From Antilocapra americana (lineage: Eukaryota; Chordata; Mammalia; Artiodactyla; Antilocapridae): a stretch of 64,000 bases of DNA. Both the position numbers and the translations under genes were made by a program. The stretch is from positions 21,533,322 through 21,597,321 of the forward strand of contig ML664183.1 in the NCBI GenBank assembly GCA_007570785.1. Direction: 5' to 3'. This document shows, in pieces, positions 1 through 12,221 of the stretch. The notes under the pieces were generated by a model, which ran no database searches, was not told the DNA's origin, and worked only from the letters and a program-made list of their open reading frames with translations. The first letter of the stretch is position 1; every line of letters starts with the position of its first letter.

Positions 1-608
1 CAAATGACACCTTAAGTCCCGAAGTTTTAATTTCTCTACTTATATGAAATAAGAAATTATAAGAAATATTTATGCTACTTTTTGTATTGGCTCACAGACT
101 GATTTACTCACTCAGGAATTTTGTCAATTATTTTTACTAAATATTTCTTGAGAGATAAGGAGCAGCAAAAACAAATTTCATTCTTAAAATTCTTGTTTCA
201 CTTTCTCATTTAATTACCTAATTTTCTTATTACTCTTCTAATAATGAATCAAATCCATATTTAAAAAAAAATTGAGGAGCAAGACAAAGGAATGCCTAAT
301 GGACAGTCTATCTCACCACTAGGGGTCATTATCAGTGCAGGAGACGCAGGTCAAAATCAGGATTTCAGTTTAGTTTACTAGGTAATAATTTGATACTAAA
401 ATATGAAAATCATTTTAAGTCACTATACCTTCCCCCCATTTCAAAAGATTTATGTTTTAATATGACTCATCAGAATAGAGATAAATAAAACTTTCCACAG
501 CGTATCATACAGATACTGAACAGGGAATGTGCATAACCAGTGTAGCATTTTATCTTAAGTTTCCTTGCATTAATATTAATTCCAAAAGAGATTAGGTGGT
601 CAAAAAAT
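1..608. other. AT-rich sequence, nothing recognised
   Basis: No coding frame or repeat family is recognised. It holds only short A and T runs, the longest an A run near 262-270. Confidence 0.6.
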
Positions 609-620
609 AAAAATAGCCTT
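609..620. repeat. Target-site duplication, left copy
   Basis: AAAAATAGCCTT here matches AAAAATAGACTT at 2657-2668 in 11 of 12 positions. The two copies bracket the BovB insertion between them. Confidence 0.7.
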
Positions 621-1435
621 CAGTTCAGTTAGGTCGCTCAGTTGTATCTGACTCTTTGGGACCCCATGAATCGCAGCACGCCTGACCTCTCTGTCCATCA
701 TCAACCCCCAGAGTCCACCCAAACCCATATCCATCAAGTCGGTGATGCCATCCAGCCATCTCATCCTCTGTTGTCCCCTTCTCCTCCTGCCCCCAATCCT
801 TCCCAGCATCAGGGTCTTTTCCGATTAGTCACTCTTCACATCAGGTGGCCAAAGTACTGGAGTTTTAGCTTCAACATCAGTCCTTCCAATACACACCCAG
901 GACTGATCTCCTTTAGGATGGACTGGTTGGATCTCCTTGCTGTCCAAGGGACTCTCAAGAGTCTTCTCCAACACCACACTTCAAAAGCATCAATTCTTTG
1001 GCACTCAGCTTTCTTTATAGTCCAACTCTCATATCCATACACGACTACTGGAAAAACCATAGCCTTGACTAGACAGACGTTTGTTGGCAAAGTAATGTCT
1101 CTGCTTTTAAATATGCTGTCTATGTTGGTCACAACTTTCCTTCCAAGGAGTAAGCGTCTTTTAATTTCATGGCTGCAATAACCATCTGCAGTGATTTTTG
1201 AGCCCCCCCAAAATAAAATCTGACACTGTTTTCACTGCTTCTCCATCTATTTCCCATGAAGTGATGCGACCAGATACCATGATCTTAGTTTTCTGAATGT
1301 TGAGTTTTAAGTCAATTTTTTCACTCTCCTCTTTCATTTTCATCAAGAGGTTTTTTAGTTCCTCTTCACTTTCTGCCATATGGGTGATGTGATCTGCATA
1401 TCTGAGGTTATCAATATTTCTTCCAGCAATCTTGA
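621..1435 (-). mobile_element. BovB LINE, 3' segment
   Basis: The sequence starts with the CAGTTCAGTT-type BovB 3' tail and runs back through the element's C-terminal region into the reverse transcriptase, all in antisense. The catalytic tetrad codons lie at 1389-1400 and read Tyr-Ala-Asp-His: a change at 1391 has replaced the second catalytic Asp. Small frames at 836-1132 and 1167-1379 on the minus strand are pieces of this ORF. Its 5' continuation lies in the opposite orientation from 1436 on. Confidence 0.92.
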
Positions 1436-2656
1436 AAAACTACCCACTTGTGGATGTGACTGGTGATAGAAGCAAGGTATAATGCTGTAAAGAGCAATAT
1501 CTCATAGTAACCTGGAATTTTAGATCCAGGAATCAAGGCAAATTGGAAGTGGTCAAACTGGAGATGGCAAAAGTGAATGTCAACATTTTAGGAATCAGCA
1601 AACTGATGAGATGGACTGGAACGGGGTGAATTTAACTCAGATGACCATTATATCTGCAACTGTGTGCAAGAATACCTTGGAAGAAATGGAGTAGTCATCA
1701 TGGTCAACAAAAGAGTTCGAAATGCAGAACTTGGATGCAATCTCAAAAATGACAGAATGATCTCTGTTTGTTTCCAAGGCAACCATTCAATATCATGGTG
1801 AACCAAGCCTATGCCCCAACCAGTAATGCTGAAGAAGCTGACGTTGAACAGTTCTATGAAGACCTACAAGACTTTTTATAAGTAACACCCAAAAAAAAAA
1901 TGTCCTTTTCATTATAGGGGACTCGAATGCAAAGGTAGGAAGTCAGGAAATACCTGGAGTAACAGGCAAATTTGGCCTTGGAGTACAGAATGAAGCAGGG
2001 AAAAGTCTAATAGAGTTTTGCCAAGAGAATGTACTGGTCATAAAAACACCCTCTTCCAACAACACAAGAGAAGACTCTATACATGGACATCAACAGATGG
2101 TCTACACCGAAATCAGATTGATTTTATTCTTTGCAGCCAATGATGGAGAAGCTCTATACAGTCAGCAAAATCAAGACTGGGAACTGACTGTGGCTCAGAC
2201 CATCAACTCCTTATTACCAAATTCAGACTTAAATTGAAGAAAGTAGGGATAACCACTAACCCATTCAGCTATGACCTAAATCAAACTCCTTATGATTATA
2301 CAGTGGAAGTGAGAAACAGATTTAAGGGACTAGATCTGATAGACAGAGTACCTGATGAAGTATGGACAAAGGTTCATGACATCTTACCGGGAGACCATCC
2401 CCATGGAAAAGAAATGCAAAAAAGCAAAACGGCTGCCTGAGGAGGCCTTACAAATAGCTCTGAAAAGAAGAGAAGCGAAAACCAAAGGATAAAAGGAAAG
2501 ATATTCCCATCTGAATGCAGAGTTCCAAAGAATAGCAAGGAGAGATAAGAAAGCCTTCCTCAGCAATCAGTGCAAAGAAATAAAGGAAAACAACAGAATG
2601 GGAAAGACTAGAGATCTCTTCAAGAAAATTAGAGATACCAAGGGAACATTTCATGC
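1436..2656 (+). mobile_element. BovB LINE, inverted 5' segment
   Basis: The endonuclease-side part of BovB reads in sense, from just inside the 5' region to the phrase TTTCATGCAAAAAT. It joins head-on to the antisense 3' segment near 1435. Compared with the copy at 50565-53453, about 0.86 kb of middle sequence is missing. Stops and small indels break the frame; 2234-2440 is the longest surviving piece. Together with the matching duplications at 609-620 and 2657-2668 this is a single 5'-inverted insertion. Confidence 0.9.
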
Positions 2657-2668
2657 AAAAATAGACTT
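2657..2668. repeat. Target-site duplication, right copy
   Basis: It pairs with 609-620. Its first residues AAAAAT are also BovB sequence, so element and target share microhomology at this end. Confidence 0.65.
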
Positions 2669-3394
2669 ACCTACATATAAATAAACACATTCCTCACATA
2701 TAACACCAATGGCTTTAATAATCATTAACAGTACAACTTCATAAGCAGGGACAGTAAACCTGAATCTTCACAGGGTTCTGTAGAAACCCTATTACTAACT
2801 TCCTGTAAAGAGGTAGTTGTGAGAATTCATTTAACTTTCAGAAAACTGGAAGAAAACATGTAATGCTTTAAGAAATTATTGTAATGTCAGATATATCTTA
2901 AAAAGCAAATTTGAATTCTAAATCTTATATCTTTCCATAATACAAAATCTAGAGCACATTTCAGATTCCACTGCACAGTAAAGATGAGTAGTCTCCAAAG
3001 AGATAGGAAGTATAGCAGGATATGGAAGAGTCACATCTGCTATACATTATATTGAGTAGAAAATAGTGTTTATTGAACTTAAAGTTGATACAGACACTTT
3101 ATACTTTTAAAACCGACCTTCATTATTTATGAGAAATGGAGTTCTTGGTAATATATGAACTTGCTACATCCTAGATATGATATGAGTATTCAAAATCACT
3201 ATCAGAAGCAGAGCAAGATGATTAAAAAGGAAAAAAAGAAGTGCCAAGAATAGAATAGACGTATTGTCTAGTGATTCATGACAAAGGATTTTACAAAGAA
3301 GAACTGGAAGGCAATGAATATGGTTACACTTATATCATGTCTATATATTACTTAACAAACATACATAGAAGATCCACTGGGCTAAGCCAGTGCC
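2669..3394. other. Unique AT-rich sequence
   Basis: No repeat family or gene is recognised. Confidence 0.55.
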
Positions 3395-3594
3395 TCAGCA
3401 GCAATTTAGGAGATGTGAATTCAGGAGATGTGAAGGTGTGTGTTAGATTACTGGGTCAGGAATATCCCCTGAAAAAGGAAATGGCAACCCATTCCAATAA
3501 TCATGCCTGGGAAATCCCATGGACAGAGGGGCCTGGTGGGCTACAGTTCATGGGGTTGCAAAAGTCAGACACAACTGAGGGATTAAACAGCAAC
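3395..3594 (+). mobile_element. Bov-tA/Bov-A SINE, diverged
   Basis: From about 3465 the A body is clear (GGAAATGGCAACCCATTCCA), and it ends with the GTCAGACACAACTGAG-type tail near 3594. The head before 3440 is badly eroded, so the 5' boundary is approximate. Confidence 0.8.
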
Positions 3595-3624
3595 TGTATT
3601 AAGAACAGCTTATATAATGAATGT

Positions 3625-3735
3625 AACCTTCACACAAATCTCAGGAAGATATTGTAATTCTCATTTCCAGATGAGTAAATTGAGATACAGAGTTCATGTA
3701 ATTTGTGAGATGCCACATGCTGTTGAGTGCAAGAA
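3625..3735 (-). mobile_element. MIR SINE core
   Basis: Around 3660-3700 the text resembles the antisense MIR core (TTTCCAGATGAGTAAATTGAG against the usual CAGATGAGGAAACTGAGG pattern). Old and diverged. Confidence 0.6.
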
Positions 3736-5903
3736 AATAAAGATTCAACTTCAAGAATTCTTAACATCTATTGTATGCTGTCTTCTTTATACAGAAAGCC
3801 TGACATAAATGGCCATTCATTATACAAATCTATATATGTATTCCTCATTCCTCATATTTTAAATTCATGATTGTCCAAAACACACACAAGTGAAAAATAT
3901 TTGTTATGGAGATCTGTAGACATTTAGGGAAACAATGTTGATCAGAGAAATTGGATTGTCTATAATAAGCAGCTGATACTAACATAGAGTTACAAAAATT
4001 TTGAACTAAATGGATAGAATCATAAGAAAACAATAAATAATTTTAATTGTAATATGCCTCATCACTTGTTGAATTATTACTACAATGTATTCATCATTTG
4101 ATTCAATATGTTTCAATCACAAAAAGCATCAACTTTTGAATGATGTATCTCCATTACAATATATAAAAAATAGAATGCATCCTATTTATATTCCCTGGTA
4201 ATATTTATGTAACTTAAGAGAATCAGGTTTGTACTATCCATAATATTGGTTTTCTTATTGCAAAAAATTTTTTTCCATAAGAAAAGTTTCTTTTCCTACT
4301 GATAAAATGGGAAGCAGGAGAAGGAAAATAAACTTGAGTGCTAAAAGAAAGATGATTATTATTACCTTTGTCATTATCAACTTCATTCAGTTATCACTGC
4401 AGTAGATACACACAAATCCCTTCAGAAACAAATCCAAAATGAAATGTAAACAAAATAACAAAGATAATTAATCATATTCCTTAAGTATTCTTCAATGACT
4501 TGCCAGGTAAAATTCATATTCCTCAATTTACAACTCTTTGAGCAATGTGTTCTGTCCTTAATGACTTATAACAGCAAAAAATTAAGATTCAATACAATTT
4601 CCCCAAAATTAATTTATTATATGCCTGATAAGTATTTAAGATCATTTACATATAAAATACAATGATAAATAGACACTGTACTTCATAAAAAGCTTTTATC
4701 TTATTAGGATCTATTTTATGGTTTAATTCAATATATATTTTCATATAAACTTCCATGCAAAAGAATTTTAAAGCTTGTTTTTAATTACAAGTTCAGTTTA
4801 TTTGACATAGCTGAGTTTATTTAAGTTAACTATTGCACATTGAGTTACAGCTTTTGTTTCTGAGTTTTGGTTCATTTAGTCTAAGTTGTCAAATTTATTT
4901 ATGTAAAGTTGTTCATAGTATTATTTTACTATCCTTTAAATATGGGCAAAACATATAGTGATACCGCCTCTACAGAAAAAAAAAAGAATTTTAGTCACTT
5001 CTTAGTCATAGGTTTTAGAGTCCTTGAAGCAACTTTTCTTCATTTTTCAAACAAGTTGATAAGTTTCTTTTAGATGTTATGTATATAATTCAGAAAATGT
5101 AGACATTGAGTGTTAAGTGTTTATTCACAGATATGATTTGGTGTTTTTCATTCAGTTATTATCATACTCTTGGAGCCACAGCTTTTAAGTTTCTTCCCTT
5201 TTGTAAAAGCAGTAGGAAATCAAGATCTGGGGTAAGGGAGTTCGGACAAATAACTATAATTCATGGCAACTCATAAAAGAGAAATTACTTTCTACTATTG
5301 TTGTATTATGTATCTTTTTCCTAAGAACTGAAAGTCTCTCTATCCTGAGAATTTTGAGGATTTTGTAATCATGTTTGTTCAGTTTTCTTAATTTTTTTAA
5401 TCAGTGACTAATATTGGGATTACAGTTGTGCTTATAGGTCATTTTTTTTTATTCAGTAAGATTCATCATTGATATTTACTAAATATCACTCCTCTATAGC
5501 CACACAAGAAAAGAATAGTCTATAGCAAAGTCTATCTTTGCTACCAAACCTAATATAAAACAATAGGCTTGTGAATTGGTATATTCACCACTAGCTTAGA
5601 AATTTTAAAACATATGGATATTAAAATTGAGCTCTTGTTTATAAAGTTTGATTCCCAGCGTTTCTTCTGTTAAAAAAAATGTGCTATAACAGTGTTTATA
5701 TAATTTTATAGCTTTTTTATTTTATTAGTATCCACACTTTATTCTATTGACTAAGCCATACCAAATGATTTTAACTTAATAAATGTATCCTCAGTATCTT
5801 TGGAGTAGATCTACATTTTTCTTAGAGCTACTTATGCAGTTATTTATACTACATAAGTTCAATTTGTTAATATTAAATATTATTTCCATTTTAAGTATAT
5901 AAT
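3736..5903. other. Long AT-rich unique stretch
   Basis: More than 2 kb with no recognisable repeat family, gene or RNA. It contains only short homopolymers, for example an A run at 4976-4985. Confidence 0.6.
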
Positions 5904-5911
5904 ATAAAATG

Positions 5912-6044
5912 GTACATATGCATGCTAAGTCACTTCAGTCATGTCTACCTCTCTGCAACCCTATGGACCATAGCCCATCAGGCTCCTCTCTCCAAGGGTT
6001 TCTCCAGGCAGGAATACTGAAGTGGGTTGCCATGCCCTCCTTCA
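5912..6044 (-). mobile_element. Bov-A SINE, head missing
   Basis: Antisense A body: GCTAAGTCACTTCAGTCATG at the left, GTGGGTTGCCATGCCC at the right. The tRNA-like head is absent, so the copy is 5' truncated. ATAAAATG at 5904-5911 and 6045-6052 may be a short target duplication. Confidence 0.88.
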
Positions 6045-6052
6045 ATAAAATG

Positions 6053-6587
6053 ATATACATACATTTATTCTCATATAGTCAATTTACTACATGAAGTTTC
6101 TTAGTTACTTTTATTCTTTTAATGTTAGTTTTAATTTATTTATGTTGTATTTAATAAAATTTAGTACATCATAACATTTTATAATGTTCTTCATTGTAGA
6201 GTGAATTTTTATCACTATAAATCACTTAAAATGATTTATATTTAAATCTATACATTTCTGAACTTTTATTTGAGAGTTTGCATTATCAATTCAATTCAAT
6301 TGTATTCAATATTTTTCTTCATATGGATATTCAGATTTTTTTACTTTAAATATTTAAATTAAAAACAATCTGTTTTTGTTGGATGTCCACTTAAAATTAT
6401 CTGTCTCAGCTATGAATATCTTAGCTGTTAACTTTGCATTTTATTTTTTTACTTATAAAATAAATATACATTATATATAATATATAAAATAAAATAACTA
6501 AAAGTTTTTTCTAGAATTTTTATGCCATAGGCCAAGAATTAATTTTCTCCTATAGCAAATGTTACTAAAAAATAAGGTATTTTATAA
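6053..6587. other. AT-rich sequence
   Basis: No gene or family is recognised. A TA-rich patch occurs around 6465-6500. Confidence 0.55.
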
Positions 6588-6684
6588 AACAAACAACCCA
6601 GTTTAAAAAATGGGTAGAACTGAATAGACTTTTTCCCAAAGAGGAAATGAAGATAGCTAATAGGCACATGAGAAGTTGCTGACC
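6588..6684 (+). mobile_element. L1 fragment, left piece
   Basis: Matches the sense strand of the L1 ORF2 C-terminal region (AAAAAATGGGTAGAACTGAA, then the stretch equivalent to GATGGCCAACAAACACATGA). It resumes at 7078 after the BovB insertion, so the two pieces are one old L1. Confidence 0.8.
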
Positions 6685-7077
6685 ATAAAGAAGGCTGAGT
6701 TCTAAACAACTGATGCTTTTTAATTGTGGTGCTAGAGAAGACTCTTGAGGATCCCTTGGATTGCCAGGGGATCAAACCAGTTGACGTTAAAGCAAATCAA
6801 CCTTGAATATCCATTGCCAGGACTGATGCTGCAGCTGAAGCTCTAATACTTTGGCAACCTGATGAGAAGAACCCATTTACTGAAAGACCCTGATGCTGAG
6901 AAAGACTGAATGCAAACCAGTAAGAGGTGGCAGAAGATGAGATAGTTGGATGACATCACTGACTCAATGGACATGAATTTCAGCAAACTCTGGGAGATGG
7001 TGAAGGAAGGGTAGCCTGGTATGTTACTGTTGATGGGGTCACAGAGTCAGACATGTCTTAGTGACTGAACAACAACA
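6685..7077 (+). mobile_element. BovB LINE 3' end nested in L1
   Basis: Sense BovB 3' region: it starts near the AAGAAGGCTGAG block and finishes at GTGACTGAACAACAAC. The copy is heavily mutated, so it is old, but it is younger than the L1 it interrupts. No clean target duplication is visible. Confidence 0.88.
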
Positions 7078-7510
7078 AATTCCTAATCATCACAGAAATG
7101 CAAATCAAAACCACAATGAGATAACACACCAGTCAAAATAGCTATCATGATGAAAAAAAAAAAAGGTAAAGAAAGAAAAAAACTAGGTGTCTGTGAGCAT
7201 GTAGAGAAAATGAAACACTTATGCAATACTGGTAAATATTGGTAGGAATGTAAATTGATGCATCCACTGTGGAAAATTGTGGAGGTTTCTCAAAAAAAAA
7301 AAAATCTAAAAAAGGAACTAACATAGGACACAGCAAATTTCATTCCTGGGTATATATATCCAAAAAATATATATATATTAATTTGAAAAGATATACAAAC
7401 CCAATGTTCACAGAAGCATTAATTACAATAGCCAATACATGCAAATGAGTTAAGTGTCCATCAACACATTAATGGATAAAGAAAATTGAATACTACCCAG
7501 CCAAAGAAAA
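7078..7510 (+). mobile_element. L1 fragment, right piece
   Basis: Continues the L1 at 6588-6684 without a noticeable gap (CAGAAATGCAAATCAAAACC onward), through the block equivalent to TTTACAATAGCCAAGACATG and on to about 7500. Two long A runs (7152-7163 and 7292-7304) are internal expansions. Confidence 0.85.
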
Positions 7511-7918
7511 GAACAATTCAAGAATATTGTACAATATGGATAATATAGGCAATATTTTGTAATAGCTATAAACTTTTTGTATATTTTGTAAAATATTAAC
7601 AATATTTTATAAAAGCTATAAAATAGCTTAAAAATTACATAAAAATTGAAAACAACAGAAATAAATGCTAACTGATGAAATATTAAGATGCATGTCATGA
7701 ATATCATGTCCACATCTGCTTTTGTTGTAGGATATTTTTAGTGGCCCTAAATACCTAAGTATTTAGTATTGGTATTGATTTGCTACTTTCCATATAAAGG
7801 GTGGATGAATTCTCAACAGACAATCTGGCTGTTTAGGAAAACTTAACTGAAGTTTTAAGCAGGAGGCATTTTTATTTTCCAAAGCTCATAACAAAATGCC
7901 CACTGCCTGTGAATATTT
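7511..7918. other. AT-rich with a degenerate local duplication
   Basis: Two related A/T blocks, 7552-7574 and 7597-7622, both contain CAATATTTT followed by AGCTATAAA. No other structure is seen. Confidence 0.45.
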
Positions 7919-7931
7919 TATCTACTAAAAC

Positions 7932-8145
7932 AAAAGAGAGTGAAGTCGCTCAGTCTTTCCAACTCTTGCTATCCCATGGACTGTAGCATACCAGGCTCTT
8001 TCGTTCACAGGATTTTCCAGGCAGGAATACTGGAATGGGTTGCCATTTCCTTCTCTAGGAGATTTTCCTTACCCAGGGATTGACCCTGGGTCTGCCATAT
8101 TGTAGGCAGATGCTTTACCATCTGAGCCACCAGGGAAGTACATAC
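7932..8145 (-). mobile_element. Bov-tA SINE with target duplication
   Basis: Antisense full-length type: A body from 7935, tRNA-like head ending CCACCAGGGAAG near 8138. TATCTACTAAAAC (7919-7931) and TATCTGCTAAAC (8146-8157) flank it as an imperfect duplication. Confidence 0.93.
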
Positions 8146-8157
8146 TATCTGCTAAAC

Positions 8158-9477
8158 ACAATAAGGATCTTATGTTTTATGTTTATCTACACATGGAACA
8201 GGAGATTTAATATTGGGTAATATGAAACAGTCTGTCATTTTTTTTTTCCCTTGAAATACTATCAACCCATGAAAGATTATTTTGTTGAATGGACATTCTC
8301 TAAAGGATATATAAAGAGGAAATCCTAGGAGCCCTGGGTAAATGCTGATTCATAAAAAGCAATTGGTAAATTTTCAGGAATTCTGAAAGCTTGGTATTAA
8401 AACCTGGTTATCTTGAAATCAGCCATGGTGGGAGTATCTACACCATGTATATCATTAACTGCTACAAATGAGAACTAGCCCTGATGATTAATATGTCCAC
8501 ACAAAAACCAGAAAAGAGTAAAGATTTTTGTTGTCAGACAAAAATTAAACTACCAAAACTACAAACAAGCTATATGATAAAGAGAACTGGTATAGACATG
8601 AATATATATTCTACACACAATTTTTTAAAGCCTTCTCAACTGTAACACGATTGCTCAAAGCACAACAAAAACATACTAATTCCCTCCACAAAATGAGAAC
8701 AACCCAGAGTCTCCTCCTATTATTATTTGTATCCAAGGCTAGGATTTCTTTGTGAATTCCTTTTGGTAAAGTATGGATTTAGCTCATTATGCTTAATTGA
8801 TCAATTTAATTTAGTCCAACAAATTCAATAAGGATGATGCAGGAAATAGAAAATGTTAGTACATACATTTGGTAAAGAACAGAAGGTAAAAGCACATAGA
8901 ACAATCTCCAGTCTTAAGATATAGATTGATTGCTTTTAAACATAGAAACCACTTATCCTCTGTCTTCTGCATAGAATTTTGAGTCAATCTCACTGACTCA
9001 AGTTTCCTCCGTAGAAAGATAACCTTTAACAGATACATTCCATGGCTTCCTCTCTGTGGTGTGTAAGAAAGGATTCTCTTTAGAGGCTGCAGCCCATTAG
9101 CAATAAGCATACTTGTTGTTAGAATGAATTTGAAGGCCTGGACATTACCTTGATTGCTGATTATACAGGTCTAATTATCAGTATTGGTTTTTCTAAGAGT
9201 TAAGTGTCAAACTTCAGTCTGTTAATGGTTGATTAGATGACAGAAAAAAGCGTGTGTTGGAAGAGAGACTGAAATTCTGAAATTCTGGTAAGAGGCTTAT
9301 CAGGATACTTATTAAGTCAGTCATACATGAGATATTTTTTACAATATTTGAGTAAGACCTGATAAACTATGGATTTTTAAGACAAATGTCCATAGAAACA
9401 GAGAAAAGTTACTATCCCACAGTGATGTGGAGGAAATTTGCTTTCTGATTACACTTTTCTTATTTAATTTATTCAAT
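8158..9477. other. Unique sequence
   Basis: 1.3 kb with no recognised repeat, gene or RNA. A T run lies near 8239-8247. Confidence 0.55.
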
Positions 9478-9494
9478 AAGGACACAGGCTGCTG

Positions 9495-9618
9495 CTGCTG
9501 CTAAGTCGCTCAGTCGTGTCTGACTCTTCACAACCCCATGGACTGCAGCCTACCAGGCTGCTCCATCCAGGGGATTTTCCAGGCAAGAGTACTGGAGTGG
9601 GCTGCCCTTGCCTTCTCC
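9495..9618 (-). mobile_element. Short Bov-A SINE with clean duplications
   Basis: Only the A body is present (about 124 bp, no tRNA head). AAGGACACAGGCTGCTG (9478-9494) and AAGGACACAGACTGCTG (9619-9635) match in 16 of 17 positions, so this 5'-truncated copy is a complete insertion event. A short GCT run lies at its 3' side. Confidence 0.93.
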
Positions 9619-9635
9619 AAGGACACAGACTGCTG

Positions 9636-11139
9636 TACCGAAAATAGTATTATGGTGTTGCAATCAGGTGTGATTTTTCTTCTAAAAATATACTTTACTG
9701 TTGTGCACTATATTTTTTAAACAAAAGAAACTGAGAATCAAACTTAATAAACTATAGCTAAAGTTTACTTTTCAATATTTTTCGGATTAATATACTGATA
9801 AATGTAAAACACTTTCAAAGGTTTTCAAAATAGCATTTGTTTCTTAAAAGTTAACATGTGCATGATAGGAAATCAAAAACCACAAGAAGTAAAAAATAAA
9901 GTCATTCATAATCACAGGCAGTGTACCATCTGATACGACCTTTTAGGTCTCAATTGTGTGTTTTCACAACTAGGCATCCATTTTTGTTATGTATCATGCT
10001 GTTTCACACATCATGAATATCTACCATTCAGCAAAGCACTTTTAATTGGCTAAGTTTCCTAGTGACATAACAACTAAATCTTAGTAATGAGAAATCATCA
10101 TCAAGCTTTAGGTACAAAACTAACATATTACTCCCTTTCACATACCACTGAAGATAACTGAGTCTTATAGTGACACATATATTCAAAGAATGCCTAAAAA
10201 TGTTGCAATCTGCCTAGCTATAATTACATTATTAGAATAGAGGAAATAATGGATTTTAGATGTTAGAAGCAGTCCCTATTATGATGATCATTTCCATATT
10301 TAAGTGTTTTTTGGAAGCAGCAGAATCCTTGACATGAACAGACCATGATGACTGGCATATTAATCAGTAGCCAATAAACGAAGACCATTCCAGAGCCCTC
10401 ATTCAGTATTGTGTGGAGTGAGACTGAATTTTCCATGAGCTCAGAGTCATGATGAGCTTTGCTCAGATTTAAATAATTTCTTCTAAAAAATGAATGTGTT
10501 ATTCATTGAAAATCTGTGCTCATGAACTAAGATTCACAGCTACTCAGAGACTTTATCAAAAAATATGTAGTTTTCAAAAATGGGTTTGTCTTCAGAAGAT
10601 TTGCTTTGCAAATGCCTTATATGCTTAAACATTATTTATTAATAGCTCACCTTTTTAACTTCTTAACAGTCTGATCTTATCCAATAAAATTACTGACTTA
10701 TATTTAATTATTACCTTGAACTGACTTATATTTAATTCTAAAATAACAAGATTGAAGCATGATAAATGATTATGATTGGAAATATTTCATATTATATTTT
10801 CAAGTCCATTATTATTATTGTTTCAACTCCATTAGTTAAATTTTCTGGCTTAAAAAAAGAAGAGGCAATATTAATAAAAATATCCTACTGAAATAACACA
10901 AAGTTGTTCATTTCCCCTCAATCCTACTACAAAAATAACCCCATTCTACCTCAAACAGTGAGAAGTGATGAGGATGATGAAAATCTTAAACCATTTTTCA
11001 CTGTCTAGTAAATACATGTCTTCCATTTCCTTCAGCTTTCCAGGTTAATGCTGTGGCTTAAAAGTAAAGAATTCTTAAAGTTCTTCCTATATTTGATTAT
11101 TTCAGTTGTACAGATATTCAAGAGAATAATTAGTTCCAG

Positions 11140-11145
<6 letters not shown>
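9636..11145. other. Unique AT-rich sequence
   Basis: 1.5 kb with no gene, RNA or repeat recognised. Confidence 0.55.

Positions 11146-11186
<41 letters not shown>
11146..11186. repeat. (TA)n microsatellite
   Basis: About 20 uninterrupted TA units. Probably polymorphic. Confidence 0.97.
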
Positions 11187-11188
<2 letters not shown>

Positions 11189-11249
11189 GCATAAAATATT
11201 TTATTTTATGGAGTATTCCATAATATACTCTAAATATATATCCATAAAA

Positions 11250-11626
11250 ACAACAAAGACTGGGTTGGACTTGGAGGATATTATGCTAAGTGAAAAATGT
11301 AAGACAGAGAAAGACAAATACTGTATGATATCACTCATATGTGGAACCTAAAAATCACAACAAACTATATTTTTCAAATATAACAAAAATGAAACAGATT
11401 CACAGATAAAGAGAACAAACTAGCAATTACCAGAGGGGAGAGGGAAAGGGGGACAGGCAATATAGTGGTAGGGGATTAGTAGCTACAAAATATTATGTAT
11501 AAAACAAGCTACAATGATACATTGTATAACACAGGGAATATAGCCAATATTTTTTAATAACTATAACTAGAGTACAACTTTTTAAAATTGTGAATCACTA
11601 TACTGTAAACATGTGATTTACATAAT
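11250..11626 (+). mobile_element. L1 3' end, left piece
   Basis: Sense L1 3' region: AAGACAGAGAAAGACAAATA, then CACTCATATGTGGAACC and the 3' UTR. It is split by the SINE that follows and resumes at 11847. Confidence 0.85.
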
Positions 11627-11846
11627 TTGTTGTCATTGTTTAGTTGCTAAGTTTTATCTGACTCTTTTGTGATCCCAAGGGCTATAGCCCACCAGGATCC
11701 TATTTCCGTGGGATTTCCCAGGCAATACTGAAGTGTAGGTTACCATTACCTTTTCCACGGGATCTTCCTGACCCAGGGATGGAGGCCACATCTCCTGCAG
11801 TGACAGGCAGATTTTTTTTTACCACTGAGCCACAAGGGAAACCCCA
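11627..11846 (-). mobile_element. Bov-tA SINE nested in L1
   Basis: Antisense full-length copy ending CCACAAGGGAAACCCC. ATTTACATAAT (11616-11626) and ACTTACATAAT (11846-11856) are its target duplication in 10 of 11 positions. The duplicated motif is L1 3' UTR sequence. Confidence 0.92.
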
Positions 11847-11890
11847 CTTACATAATACTGTATATCAAGTATATTTCAAAAAAAATTTCA
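11847..11890 (+). mobile_element. L1 3' end, right piece
   Basis: Finishes the L1 3' UTR (CATAATACTGTATATCAAGT) interrupted by the SINE at 11627-11846. Confidence 0.75.
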
Positions 11891-12221
11891 AGTGATTGTG
11901 TATTTTATATGTATTTTATTTTTTCAAATTTTGCAAAATTATATACTTAATAAAAAGAATAAAAATTCCACCAAAATCAAATAAGCAGGAAAAAAAGTAG
12001 GGCTTTCAAGTCAATTATTTGGACATAGGCATTGTAAACACTTAAAGCAGGTCTTTAGGGCATTTAATCTATGCATATAGATGCACATATTCAATATACT
12101 AATTGTATAACAGTAATCATTACTTCTTCATTAGCATTAATTATAGCATTAATTTTCTGTCATTAAATATTTTAAAAAACATTTTCAGTTCCTGCATAAC
12201 ATTACAAGATATTGGTCCCAA
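11891..12221. other. Unique AT-rich sequence
   Basis: Nothing recognised. Confidence 0.55.

Noticed and set aside
642..1181. 179-codon plus-strand open frame
   Set aside because: It is the antisense strand of the BovB 3' end. The same kind of frame recurs at 12761, 16885 and 45741 in other BovB copies.
9485..9501. GCT triplet repeat as a coding or expansion locus
   Set aside because: Only about four to five units at the SINE 3' boundary, partly inside the target duplication. Too short to be meaningful.
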